A stretch of DNA of 64,000 bases, from contig NZ_LVWI01000048.1 in assembly GCF_001909055.1 (NCBI RefSeq), positions 1 through 64,000 on the forward strand, read 5' to 3'. Shown in pieces: positions 8,572 through 17,502 of the stretch. A program made the position numbers and the translations under genes. The stretch is from Paenibacillus helianthi. GTDB taxonomy: Bacteria; Bacillota; Bacilli; Paenibacillales; Paenibacillaceae. The notes below the pieces were generated by a model. That model was given only the letters and a program-made list of their open reading frames with translations. It was not told where the DNA came from and searched no databases. Position 1 is the first letter of the stretch. Each line of letters opens with the position of its first letter.

Positions 8572-11022
8572 CTACCTCAGTTCCGGCAGCTCTTCTTCGC
8601 TTATACCATGCAGCTTATAGCCGCTAGTGGCGTAGGTCTCATAATAGACTTTGCCGTTGCGGTAGTAGAGCAGATCCTCCAGATGGAAGCCACCCATCAG
8701 GTTCAGCTTCTCGACACCGCTTCTGCGCTGCTCATGTACAAACCCAAGCCGGTAAATGCGCGTCGTCTCATCCGCGCCGAAGGCATAACGCAGGAATTCG
8801 GAGCCGCTGTCACCGAAGAAATATTTCTCCTCATGGCGGTGCTCCTGTGTATATTCGAACAGGCGGACATTGATGCTCGCTTCTTCCTCCAGGCTGCGGT
8901 AGAGCCGTTTGAACAGCTCCTCCCTGGAGACTACTTCACGGTTCTCGTAAGCCGCCGCGACATTGGCGCGCCGCAGCAGTTCTTCCTCGAACGGCAGTGC
9001 GAACGGCTCCGCTGTCAGCAGCTCAAGGCGGCACAGCTGGGTAAGCCGCTCTGCGACAGCGGCGCCTCCTTGGCGGAGCAGGCCCGAGACGCTTCCCAGG
9101 AACCGCTCGCTGAAGAAAATACCAGGGCCGCGCCGTGCTTCCATATCCCGCATGACATCTTCCGTGACGGTCCGGTAATACTCCATAATGTTCTGGTCCA
9201 CCGTCTCGCCCGTCCGGCCGATGCTGTCAAGCGCCAGACCGCGCAGCTCCTCCTCCAGCGCTTCCATGGTTTGCACCTTGGCTTTGCTGTCCGCGTGCAG
9301 CTGCTCCAGCGCCGCATCGTAGCGCAGACACAGTGCAAGCTCACTTTCCATGCGCAGCAGCTCATATTTCCGGCCGTACACACTTGCGAATAAATAATGA
9401 ATGAAGTTGCGAACCGTCCGTTTGTCCAGCAGCGGCACGCGCTGGAACGGCTGGCGCTCCACACTCTCCGCGTAGAGGTGATCCAGCTCCTCCTGCGCGG
9501 AGAGAATCGCCGCCCGAAGTCCGGCCATATGCTGGCGCAGCGCATGCAGTACACTGCCCCCGCCGCCCTGCTCGGCGGTCCATTCCGCCAGCTGGTAGAA
9601 GGTCAGCGGCGGAACCGCCTTCTCCTGGTCCGCCAGTAGAGCGGCCCACTCGCGGGCAGGATCAAGAGCCGCCGCCCGCCGCGACGCCACATCCGCAAAG
9701 TTGCTGCGGAAATAGGCCTGCCCGCCGTCTCCGAACAGCAACGCCTCGGCCTCGCGCAGCGACAGCGGCTTCAGCTCGCTATAAGAGGGCCGGCCGTGGC
9801 TCATCAGCCCGGTCATCTCTTCAATTCCCGCTTCATCCGGAAGCAGCGAAGCTGCCCGTTCACGCAGGGAATCGGCGCTTAGGCCGAGCAGAACCTGCCG
9901 TTCGCGCAGACTGACTGTTCCGCCTTCCTGCAGCTTTGCGGCCAGATAATGAAAGGCATGAGCCAGCACCGCGAGAGCGATTTGCCGGTTCGGTCTGCGC
10001 ACTGCCGAGAACCCGGCGGATGCGTAGCCCTGTCTTCCGGAGCTGCCCCGGATGCCGCTTTTGAAGGTCATATTGTTGTAGCCGCCGTGTCCCGTAGCCG
10101 TATCTGTAGCCGGGCGTACACGGTTCTTGAGCAGGCTGATATGGGCGATAATTTCGTAGTTGTCGTCCATGCCGTGAGCGGACATCATCCCCCGCTCGTT
10201 TTTGTCCGAGAGCAGATAGACGAGATCGAACAGCGGAGAAGGACCATGAGCTACAGGTATGGACAGCCCGTCCTCCGTGACCAGCAGCGGGGCGCTGAAG
10301 GCATAATCCGACTGCTGCATCCCGTCCAGCTCACGCAGAAAAGCCAGCCCTACCGAGCTGGAATAACCGAAGTTGTCCCCCTGCTCCCGCTCATTAATCA
10401 GCGCGTACAGGTCAGTCTGCACCGACTTGAAGGACTGGCTGAGCACCGCGCGGGCCAGCAGGGCAACCTCCGGCAGCAGCACGTTAAGCGGGTCATCGAC
10501 CCGCGTAACTATAGAGAGATGGATGACGTCAAAAGAGGAATACAGCCGTCCATAATCCGCTATGCTGTTGCTTAAACGCCGCAGGCTCCGGTTCAACCCG
10601 GCCAGAAACCGGCTGTCTTCATGAAACTCGCGATAGAGTTCCTGACGGACGGTGCGGGGATCACGGCCCGCCGTTTCCGGCAGGGCCATGGCCAGGACCC
10701 GTTCTCTTCTGCCACTGCCGCCTTCAGGCTGCACCTGATTCCCGTCATGGGCATTTCCAGCCTGAGCCTGAGTCTGAGTACCACCGCCAGACTGGCCTGT
10801 GCTTCCAGCGGATGCGGCATGCAGCGCCATAATACCGCCCGCATTGTCCCATTTCCGCTCACAGCTGTCCAGCACCGGGCCGATGGCCGGGGCTACCTTG
10901 TCACCCAGGAACAGGAACAGGGCAGGATAATGAATACTGCTGCGCCCGTCCCCTTTGCTGCGCTGCGCCTCTTCCTGGGCCGCATATTGCTGCGCATAGG
11001 TTAATGCCTGTGCTTTGATCAT
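8572..11022 (-). CDS. Tubulin-like pseudo-GTPase (degenerate paralogue of the neighbour)
   Basis: 816 residues, starting four bases after the tubulin-like gene. By eye it lines up with that neighbour at three places. ALFLFLGDKVAPAIG (about 34-48) stands where the neighbour has IIGLGGTGI. VIHLSIVTRVDDPLNVLLPE (about 166-185) stands where the neighbour has VFLLTGLSGGTGSGAFLD. LRELD, then PLFDLVYLLSDKNERG (about 267-282), matches LKELD, then PPFNLCHLISATNTEG. Both glycine-rich nucleotide loops are lost, so the fold seems kept but GTP binding is not expected. The long C-terminal part is helical and unassigned. A glycine/glutamine-rich linker at about 70-110 separates the first strand. It may pair with the active protein as a heterodimer; that is inference. 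Confidence 0.6.
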   Translation of the reverse strand: MIKAQALTYAQQYAAQEEAQRSKGDGRSSIHYPALFLFLGDKVAPAIGPVLDSCERKWDNAGGIMALHAASAGSTGQSGGGTQTQAQAGNAHDGNQVQPEGGSGRRERVLAMALPETAGRDPRTVRQELYREFHEDSRFLAGLNRSLRRLSNSIADYGRLYSSFDVIHLSIVTRVDDPLNVLLPEVALLARAVLSQSFKSVQTDLYALINEREQGDNFGYSSSVGLAFLRELDGMQQSDYAFSAPLLVTEDGLSIPVAHGPSPLFDLVYLLSDKNERGMMSAHGMDDNYEIIAHISLLKNRVRPATDTATGHGGYNNMTFKSGIRGSSGRQGYASAGFSAVRRPNRQIALAVLAHAFHYLAAKLQEGGTVSLRERQVLLGLSADSLRERAASLLPDEAGIEEMTGLMSHGRPSYSELKPLSLREAEALLFGDGGQAYFRSNFADVASRRAAALDPAREWAALLADQEKAVPPLTFYQLAEWTAEQGGGGSVLHALRQHMAGLRAAILSAQEELDHLYAESVERQPFQRVPLLDKRTVRNFIHYLFASVYGRKYELLRMESELALCLRYDAALEQLHADSKAKVQTMEALEEELRGLALDSIGRTGETVDQNIMEYYRTVTEDVMRDMEARRGPGIFFSERFLGSVSGLLRQGGAAVAERLTQLCRLELLTAEPFALPFEEELLRRANVAAAYENREVVSREELFKRLYRSLEEEASINVRLFEYTQEHRHEEKYFFGDSGSEFLRYAFGADETTRIYRLGFVHEQRRSGVEKLNLMGGFHLEDLLYYRNGKVYYETYATSGYKLHGISEEELPELR

Positions 11023-11026
11023 AGGA

Positions 11027-14000
11027 TTACTTCAGCTTTCTGCGGATGCTGCCAAGCTTGCCGGTCAGGCTCTTGTAGAAGCTGTACATTTCATCGCCGT
11101 CCGCATGCTCTACCCGCTCATATTCCAGACTGTCGCGTGCTTCCAGGAAGGAGACATACAGTCCTTCCAGTTTATACAGCAGCGGAGTCACATCCTCGGC
11201 AGCGGTCATTTCCCCGGCACGGCGCGCCGCCTTACGCAGCAGCAGGCTGCGGCTTTTCTCGTCCAGACCGCGGAAATGACGGTAGACGGCATACTCCACA
11301 TAGCTGCGTTCCTTCATCAAGTTGGCGAACGGCTCCCAAGCGTCTTCGTCTTCATCACGGTCATAGACGTAGAGCGCGCCCTTTTTGGTGATCGTGTCCG
11401 TGTACAGGGCTTCAATAAACTGGTCGATCCACTTGTCTTCGTCGAGATATTGATGGAGCAGTCCATCCAGCTCGCCCGCCTTCGCTGCCAGTGCCTCATA
11501 TTTGGCCAATTCCTCGCGGACACGCGTAATCAGCTGCGGCGAGCGAATGAGATTTTCCTGGGCCAGGTCCTTGTTGATGCTGCCGAAAATATCCTTAACC
11601 CCTTCGCGTTCCAGGCCGCTTGCGCGCAGCGATTTCAGCTCATCGGCCGCCTTTTTCACTTCGCCCAGATTTGGACGAGCCATGCCAAGCTGCAGGTCAT
11701 AGCCGCTAAGCATTTTATCCACATCAAACGGCTTCGTGAAGACGACCGAGAAACGGCTGCTTGTATTTTCGTCGAGGCCTTTTTCAATAATTACCCCGAT
11801 CTCAAGCGCTCTGGCGAAATCCGCCCGAACTCTGGCATTGTAATCCCGGACACGGGTGTTAACGTAAGTATCCCCCCATGATTTTTCCGGAATCGGTGAA
11901 GGCAGATAGGTCCAGTTGTTCTTGTCGGTCATCACCAAATGGCGGCCAATGCCTTCCTTATCCAGAATCGTCCGTTCATAATTCTCCTCGAATACCCGCA
12001 GCGGTGTATATACGAACAGTGGCACCCCGTTGCGCGTATTGAGCCAGAAAATCCGGTTCTTCACCTGACTTTCCTTAATCGTAAACTGTGATTTGCCCAG
12101 CGCGTTGTTCTGATAATTGCGGATTCCCTTCAGAATGCCCGGCGCCTTGACCGGAACGGAGACAAACCCCCACGAAGGGAAATGCAAACTGCCGGAGCTG
12201 TTGCTGAGATGGAAAATCGGCACCGCATCTTCATCCAGACGTCCGGCGATAATCCGCTCCACGAACTTGTCCAGCGGCTCCTCACGGCCATATTTCATCA
12301 CCAGGAATTCTTCCATGGAGCGGGTAATCAGATCACCGAACTTATCGCTGAGGAACTCTGAAATAGAGCGCACAATATCAATCTCCTGCTCCTTGACCCA
12401 GCGCCCGGAATGCTTCAGCATCTCCCGTGTGAAGTCGCGGATCAGATCGTCGCCGTCCTTCTGGTCCATCACCTTAGAGATGGTTGAGGCAATATCCGGC
12501 ACGTTAACGATATTCCAATAGTAGGTTTTGTTCCCTTTTTGGTCAGCCTGTTCTTCACCATTGATCAGAATGTCGCCATTCTTCTCGAAGATCGTGCTAA
12601 GCGCACTGAGAATCTCTGTGAACACACCATAAATCCGGTTGTTCTCTTCATTGAGAAGCTCAAACAGGTCCTCATAGAACTCAATCATCTGTTCGGTGCG
12701 CTCTACGTCGGCATGAAGCCAGTATTCATTGATCTTGGCTTCAATGTAGGCATTTTTCTTCTTCTCCTTGGAGACAAAAGCGCTCCGCGCATCGCCCAGC
12801 TTCTCCTGCGCACTGTCCTGTGCCGTCTCAATATCGCGCGGCAGACGCAGCAGGCTCTCACGCAGCGCTTCAATATAAGACTGGATCAGCTTCAGAATAC
12901 AGAAGCCCTTTTCAGTATAGAGCAGCCGTGACACATAGAACGGACCCTGCTCAGGATGCAGGAAGATTCGCTCCAGCTCCTCGCCAAAGCGTCCGGTAAT
13001 CTCTCCGGGAAGCTGCTTCTTGGACTTGATATATTCCTCACGGGCACGGGCCAGAAAATTCTGCTCCAGCTCCGTATCCATGTCCACCACCTGGTGCTTG
13101 ATGACATTGCTGTGATTCAGGCGCTCGCTGTTCTCATAGCCGGGCAGCGGCTCCGGCACACGGGATTCGAAGGTCTTAATCATGCTGTCGAGATCGATGC
13201 CGAGCTTGCGCGCAAGCTTCTCCACATCCTCCTGCCCGGGAGCCTGCTGGAACATTTTGTCCATTTTGTCGAACAGGCGGAATGCCAGATAGGTCGTCAT
13301 TTCCTCAATCGGCAGCACCGCGGACGAAGCGCCGATGATGTTGTATTCATAATTGGCAGGATAGGTCTTGTTCATCTGCGCAATATTCGTTCTGATGTTG
13401 CTGATGTAGTCGTGGATGGCGAATTCCTCGCCCGACTGTTTTTCCTCGCTGGCCATGAAGTTCGTGATATTCTCCGCTGTCACATTCATGCAGTAGTCAT
13501 AGGCGTTCTCCAGCAGCTTGCCTTCGGTATTGGTCGCGGAGATCAGATGGCACAGATTGAACGGAGGCAGCGGCGAGTTCACAGTCAAAATATTGCCGTA
13601 CTGCTGGCGGAATCTCTCCCCCCGGCTGTCCACGTTCATCCAGTAATCCAGCTCTTTGAGCGCCGCATAGCCATTCTTGCGGATATATTCACGGGTGTGC
13701 TCGCTGAGGCTTTTGTTCGACAGATTCACATCCGGCGTGAACAGGTAGCCCAGTGTATTTACACGGTCGATACCGGCTGAGCCGTAATCCCGTTCAATAA
13801 TCCCGCGTACGATATAGGCGATATCCAGAAAAGCCCCGCTGCCTGTTCCGCCGGACAAGCCGGTGAGCAGGAAAACCATCAGCTTCTTGCTGGTACCGAC
13901 GGATAGCGTCTTAATCTTCTTGTCGATGGCCGCTACCACCTGGTTGATCTTCGTGAACAGCAGCAGGCGTCCGGCCTGGCGCACCCCGGCGGCTCCGTTC

Positions 14001-14416
14001 ATGCCATCGGTAATGCTCAGCTCCGGCGACAGCCAATCCGTAATATAAGGCTCCAAAATGCTGCGGTTCTGCAGCAGTCCGCCGATTTCCGCATTGGCCA
14101 GCAGCACAAATTCATTCTGCGGATCGAGGCCGATGCCTTTGTACCTCTTCCCGCGATCCTGCTCATTCGTCTCAAACGCCAGGAACTCTACGTTATCCGG
14201 CTTATCCCTTTTCTTCTTGGACAGCGGATCTTCCGGCAGCTTGAAACGGCGGTTAATCTGATATTTCAGCCGCAGCAGGGCGTCAATCCCCGTGCCGCCA
14301 AGGCCAATGATGAGGATTGGGTTGTCAATGGTGTCCACTCGGATTTTGTCGCTGACGATTCCTCCGCCCAGCGATACGTCGAGCTGCTGAATATGTTCTC
14401 TTACTACCGGTTTCAT
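11027..14416 (-). CDS. Tubulin/FtsZ-like GTPase (Tubulin_2 type)
   Basis: 1129 residues. The nucleotide-binding elements of the tubulin/FtsZ superfamily are intact: GLGGTG at 38-43 and the signature SGGTGSG at about 187-193, followed by FLDIAYIVRG; LISATNTEG corresponds to the later guanine-contact region. About 750 further residues are mostly helical. This length and layout match the large bacterial tubulin-like proteins often found next to vWA and GTPase genes, not the cell-division FtsZ of about 390 aa. AAGGGGGAGC precedes the ATG. It starts 12 bases after the secreted vWA gene and is followed after four bases by its degenerate paralogue. It may form GTP-dependent filaments at the membrane; polymerisation is not proven by sequence. 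Confidence 0.8.
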   Translation of the reverse strand: MKPVVREHIQQLDVSLGGGIVSDKIRVDTIDNPILIIGLGGTGIDALLRLKYQINRRFKLPEDPLSKKKRDKPDNVEFLAFETNEQDRGKRYKGIGLDPQNEFVLLANAEIGGLLQNRSILEPYITDWLSPELSITDGMNGAAGVRQAGRLLLFTKINQVVAAIDKKIKTLSVGTSKKLMVFLLTGLSGGTGSGAFLDIAYIVRGIIERDYGSAGIDRVNTLGYLFTPDVNLSNKSLSEHTREYIRKNGYAALKELDYWMNVDSRGERFRQQYGNILTVNSPLPPFNLCHLISATNTEGKLLENAYDYCMNVTAENITNFMASEEKQSGEEFAIHDYISNIRTNIAQMNKTYPANYEYNIIGASSAVLPIEEMTTYLAFRLFDKMDKMFQQAPGQEDVEKLARKLGIDLDSMIKTFESRVPEPLPGYENSERLNHSNVIKHQVVDMDTELEQNFLARAREEYIKSKKQLPGEITGRFGEELERIFLHPEQGPFYVSRLLYTEKGFCILKLIQSYIEALRESLLRLPRDIETAQDSAQEKLGDARSAFVSKEKKKNAYIEAKINEYWLHADVERTEQMIEFYEDLFELLNEENNRIYGVFTEILSALSTIFEKNGDILINGEEQADQKGNKTYYWNIVNVPDIASTISKVMDQKDGDDLIRDFTREMLKHSGRWVKEQEIDIVRSISEFLSDKFGDLITRSMEEFLVMKYGREEPLDKFVERIIAGRLDEDAVPIFHLSNSSGSLHFPSWGFVSVPVKAPGILKGIRNYQNNALGKSQFTIKESQVKNRIFWLNTRNGVPLFVYTPLRVFEENYERTILDKEGIGRHLVMTDKNNWTYLPSPIPEKSWGDTYVNTRVRDYNARVRADFARALEIGVIIEKGLDENTSSRFSVVFTKPFDVDKMLSGYDLQLGMARPNLGEVKKAADELKSLRASGLEREGVKDIFGSINKDLAQENLIRSPQLITRVREELAKYEALAAKAGELDGLLHQYLDEDKWIDQFIEALYTDTITKKGALYVYDRDEDEDAWEPFANLMKERSYVEYAVYRHFRGLDEKSRSLLLRKAARRAGEMTAAEDVTPLLYKLEGLYVSFLEARDSLEYERVEHADGDEMYSFYKSLTGKLGSIRRKLK

Positions 14417-14428
14417 ACGTGCTCCCCC

Positions 14429-16246
14429 TTATATCAAATACTCCAGTAAAATTGTCTTATCCACCGTAGCCAGGGCCACGGAAATGCGGTCGCCGCTTTT
14501 CAGTTCCAGGCCGCGCGTCACATCGGCGGCGCGTCCTGATTTTTCAACAGAAATCCCTTCGCTGCCGCGCAGCATGAGGCGGTCATTTTTGCCCGGAGTG
14601 AATACAAGCTTCTCACTCTCCTTCAGCTCAGGCGCCAGCTGCAGAAGCTGATGCAGAGTGAACTTGCCTCGGAAAGCTGAGAGTTTCTTGTACTGCGGAT
14701 AGGTTTTCTCCCCGGTATTGCCGTCCAGAACTTCTACTACCATCTGCCCTACGAAGCCGCGGTTTGATTGCTTACGCAGCATCCACAGCACCACAGCCGC
14801 CGCCAGTACCAGCACGATCCCGCCGATAATATAATAGAGAGTTTTGGAAGAAGACTTATCCTGTGCAGGCTCACTCACACCCGTTCCTGCTGCCGGACTC
14901 GTCGCCACAGCTCCTGTCTTGGCATTGATCTTAAGAACATCACTCTCGCGGTAGAAGCTGCTCTCCTCCGCCCGCACCTTCAGCTCATAATTATGGCTCT
15001 CCGTAATCTTGAAGGAACCTTTGAACACCGCCCCGGTGTTATCCATCGGAAGCTCCTGCACCTTCCCCGTATCGGTATCTGTAGCAAGCAATACCGCCTT
15101 CATATCTTGATACAAATTGCTGAGTGTTACCTGAGTTCCATTGCTGAACAGGTGTGAAGAGATTTCTATGGTATCGCCTTTCTGGTAGGTCTTGGATGAC
15201 AGTGCATCCAGCTTCAGCTCCAGATCATAGTTAAAGACGAGATTGATATCGATCTTGTCCTTCGGCACGCCCTTCACCTGAAGCTTCCAGTCCCCCTGTT
15301 CCGGGGACAGCAGCTTGATCAGGCTGTACGAGCTGGACTTGGAGAGCAGCACATCGTTAGACGGAATAGCCACTTCCTTGCCGGAGGGATCACTAAGCTT
15401 CGCCGTAACCGGCTGTGCGGACATAATAGAGATGTTCGCCTCCAGCACGCTTCCATTGGGAACATTTACTGTAACCTCCTGGTACTTGCCGTTGGCTGTG
15501 ATGGATTGTACCGGAACCACCTTCAGTTTCAAATGGTCGGCAAAAATTTCGCTGAGAATCTGCGGCAGGTCATCCGCCGAATCGGTGGTGAACGCTTTGC
15601 CGCCTGTTTGATTGGAAATTCCGGCCAGAATCTCCTTATTCAGCTTTCCATCGGCATTAAGGCCTATAGTATAGACCGGGTAGCCTTTTTGCTTGGCAGT
15701 GGCTACCGCACCGTCCAGTTCCTGATCCGACTGGCTCTGCGTGCGTCCGGTTGCTTCGTTAAGGTCATTGTTGCCGTCCGCCAGCATGACGATCATCGGC
15801 TCATGTGCCGGATCGCTGCCGTTCTCCAGCACCTTTACGGCCTCTTCCATTCCGACGGCAATATCCGTATAGGCTCCCCGGTCCAGACCGTCAATGAAAT
15901 CCTTCAAATCCTGTTTGTCTCCGGCAGAGCCGATTTGCAGCAGTGCCTTCTCCCGCTGCACCTTGTCGGTATAGGCCACAATCCCGACCTTATCGCCTTG
16001 GGCAGCCAGCATATCTATGAACATTTTCATCGCTTCATTTGCGATCTTGTTTTTGTCGCTCTTATTCATGGAATTGCTGACATCAATCAGCAGTACAGCG
16101 TCAATATGGGATGGCGCAGGTGATGCCGCGCTTGCCCTACCGGCTCCAAACGGCGCCGCCGAGATGCACAGCACCAGCAGCAGCGGGACAACATGCCGCA
16201 GTATGTTCTTGGCTGTCTTTGAAATATTAATCGGTGTACGAAGCAT
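14429..16246 (-). CDS. Secreted, membrane-anchored vWA-domain protein
   Basis: 605 residues, first gene of the leftward operon. It has a signal peptide (hydrophobic about 18-33, likely cleaved after ASA near 41), then a vWA domain with the metal-site DVSNSM at 55-60 and the later LADGNND. Beta-rich extracytoplasmic domains (about 250-450) follow, then one membrane helix at about 470-492 and a cytoplasmic end of 110 residues rich in strands. AGAGGAG precedes the ATG. The layout suits a sensor or adhesion module that reports from the cell surface to the cytoplasmic tubulin-like and GTPase proteins. That role is inferred from context. Confidence 0.8.
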   Translation of the reverse strand: MLRTPINISKTAKNILRHVVPLLLVLCISAAPFGAGRASAASPAPSHIDAVLLIDVSNSMNKSDKNKIANEAMKMFIDMLAAQGDKVGIVAYTDKVQREKALLQIGSAGDKQDLKDFIDGLDRGAYTDIAVGMEEAVKVLENGSDPAHEPMIVMLADGNNDLNEATGRTQSQSDQELDGAVATAKQKGYPVYTIGLNADGKLNKEILAGISNQTGGKAFTTDSADDLPQILSEIFADHLKLKVVPVQSITANGKYQEVTVNVPNGSVLEANISIMSAQPVTAKLSDPSGKEVAIPSNDVLLSKSSSYSLIKLLSPEQGDWKLQVKGVPKDKIDINLVFNYDLELKLDALSSKTYQKGDTIEISSHLFSNGTQVTLSNLYQDMKAVLLATDTDTGKVQELPMDNTGAVFKGSFKITESHNYELKVRAEESSFYRESDVLKINAKTGAVATSPAAGTGVSEPAQDKSSSKTLYYIIGGIVLVLAAAVVLWMLRKQSNRGFVGQMVVEVLDGNTGEKTYPQYKKLSAFRGKFTLHQLLQLAPELKESEKLVFTPGKNDRLMLRGSEGISVEKSGRAADVTRGLELKSGDRISVALATVDKTILLEYLI

Positions 16247-16308
16247 AAATAGGGCTCCTCTTGTGTTAAATTAGGCAACTACGGCAGGGTTGCCGGTATA
16301 GCTAAATT

Positions 16309-16337
16309 CTGTCAATAGCATGCCATTATGATATAAT
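16309..16337 (+). promoter_or_regulatory. Sigma-A type promoter for the rightward operon
   Basis: CTGTCA (16309-16314) and TATAAT (16332-16337) are separated by 17 bases, and lie about 60 bases before the start of the 50-aa gene. The -10 box is perfect and the -35 box is close to consensus. Confidence 0.65.
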
Positions 16338-16356
16338 TAAACCTTGTAAACTTCAA
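16328..16356 (-). promoter_or_regulatory. Overlapping promoter for the leftward vWA/tubulin operon
   Basis: On the minus strand TTGAAG (16356-16351) and TATCAT (16333-16328) are spaced by 17 bases. The -10 box overlaps the -10 box of the opposite promoter, so the two operons probably compete for, or share, polymerase and regulators. The -35/-10 match is weaker than for the rightward promoter. Confidence 0.45.
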
Positions 16357-16396
16357 CTTTAGGGCTGTCAGCTTCCAACAAGAAAGGAAGAGTTCC

Positions 16397-16549
16397 ATGA
16401 TTTCATACGCCATTCTCGGCATTACGTTTCTTTATGTAGTCATTCAGATCATTATTTATGCCTTACGGCAGCGCAAACCGCTGACCCGTGATGACATTGA
16501 TGAGCGTCTGCTGGCTGCGCTGAACGGAGGCGACCATGCCGGTAAATAA
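16397..16549 (+). CDS. 50-residue single-pass membrane peptide
   Basis: The ORF begins MISYAILGITFLYVV and ends NGGDHAGK. Residues 3-23 form one membrane helix; the remainder is charged (RQRKPLTRDDIDERLLAAL), a likely amphipathic cytoplasmic helix. GAAAGGAAGAG lies eight bases before the ATG. The stop lies 14 bases inside the next gene in another frame, so the two are translationally coupled. It is the first gene of the rightward operon. No family is known to me; a role as a small membrane anchor or regulator of the neighbouring system is inferred. Confidence 0.65.
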   Translation: MISYAILGITFLYVVIQIIIYALRQRKPLTRDDIDERLLAALNGGDHAGK

Positions 16550-17465
16550 GAAGAAACCCGTGACGTTCCGCCCCTTTAAGACTCCGCGGTATGCCTTTGA
16601 CAAGCTGCGTATCTGCCGCCGGTGCAGCCGTTATACTGCGCTCGGTGAAGAACGGTGCGGCCATTGCGGCCATGCTTCGCTGACACCAGTAGAGAAGCAT
16701 GCTGTTTCCCTTGCCGGACGTAAAATGCATACCCGTCTTCTTCTCATCCTGCTGCTTACTCTGGGTTCGGTCTATTTCGGCCAAAGTCTGCAGCAGATGA
16801 CGCTGTGCGGTGCCGGCGGCATCGTGCTGGCCGGACTGCTCTTGCTTATGCAGCGCAAAGTACGGCAGAACGAAAATCTGTATGCACTGAATGAGCTGCT
16901 GGGCCGCAGCATAGACAGCCTCAGGGAAGGCCTGGAGATCAACCGCCAGGAGGCCGTGTCCGTTCTGCGGGAGAACGATGTGTTGGCCTATGAGAAGCTG
17001 CGCGAAATCTCGATCCTGCTGCGCGGTGACCGGGTCGCCCGCCAGCGTGTCGCTCTGCTGCACGGCTTTCAGCTGCGCAAGGATATGAACCTGGAGCTTG
17101 AACAGCTGCTGCTCAAGGATTTCGAACCGCTGCTCGCCGAATATATCGGCGAGATTGCCAGAGTGCGGCCCGAGCTGATCAAGGACCGCACGCTGCGCTA
17201 TGTCAAAACCTATGAAGTACAGATTCTGGAAATGGACCGTGGCCCAGCCATTCTGACGGCTGTGGCGGGAGCGGCAGTGCGGTTAAAACGTTACGCTCTG
17301 CTCTACTCGGGCATGATCGGACGATACATACAGGAGCTTCCCAAGGACCGTTTTATGCGTCTGAGCCGGATGATATCCGCCAGTCCCTATGAGGCCTGGA
17401 ACGGCCTGGACCTCAAAGTGGCGGAGGTCCGCGAAGCCAAATACCGCTGGGACCCCGATTTTTGA
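16536..17465 (+). CDS. Zinc-ribbon membrane protein of the tubulin/GTPase locus
   Basis: 309 residues. A zinc ribbon is seen at C27, C30, C41 and C44 (CRRC/CGHC), followed by two adjacent membrane helices (about 65-105) and a long helical cytoplasmic domain rich in Leu, Glu and Arg (about 110-300) that looks like helical repeats. The zinc ribbon echoes the one in the TRAFAC GTPase on the other operon. The gene overlaps the preceding 50-aa ORF by 14 bases. Function is not recognised; it probably docks cytoplasmic partners at the membrane. Confidence 0.65.
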   Translation: MPVNKKKPVTFRPFKTPRYAFDKLRICRRCSRYTALGEERCGHCGHASLTPVEKHAVSLAGRKMHTRLLLILLLTLGSVYFGQSLQQMTLCGAGGIVLAGLLLLMQRKVRQNENLYALNELLGRSIDSLREGLEINRQEAVSVLRENDVLAYEKLREISILLRGDRVARQRVALLHGFQLRKDMNLELEQLLLKDFEPLLAEYIGEIARVRPELIKDRTLRYVKTYEVQILEMDRGPAILTAVAGAAVRLKRYALLYSGMIGRYIQELPKDRFMRLSRMISASPYEAWNGLDLKVAEVREAKYRWDPDF

Positions 17466-17502
17466 ATAGAGCACTGTCAGCCGGAAAAGGGGCTACTATA
17501 AT

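Noticed and set aside
11015..11881. 288-codon plus-strand ORF opposite the end of the tubulin-like gene
   Set aside because: Composition follows the codon bias of the opposite strand; no own start signal.
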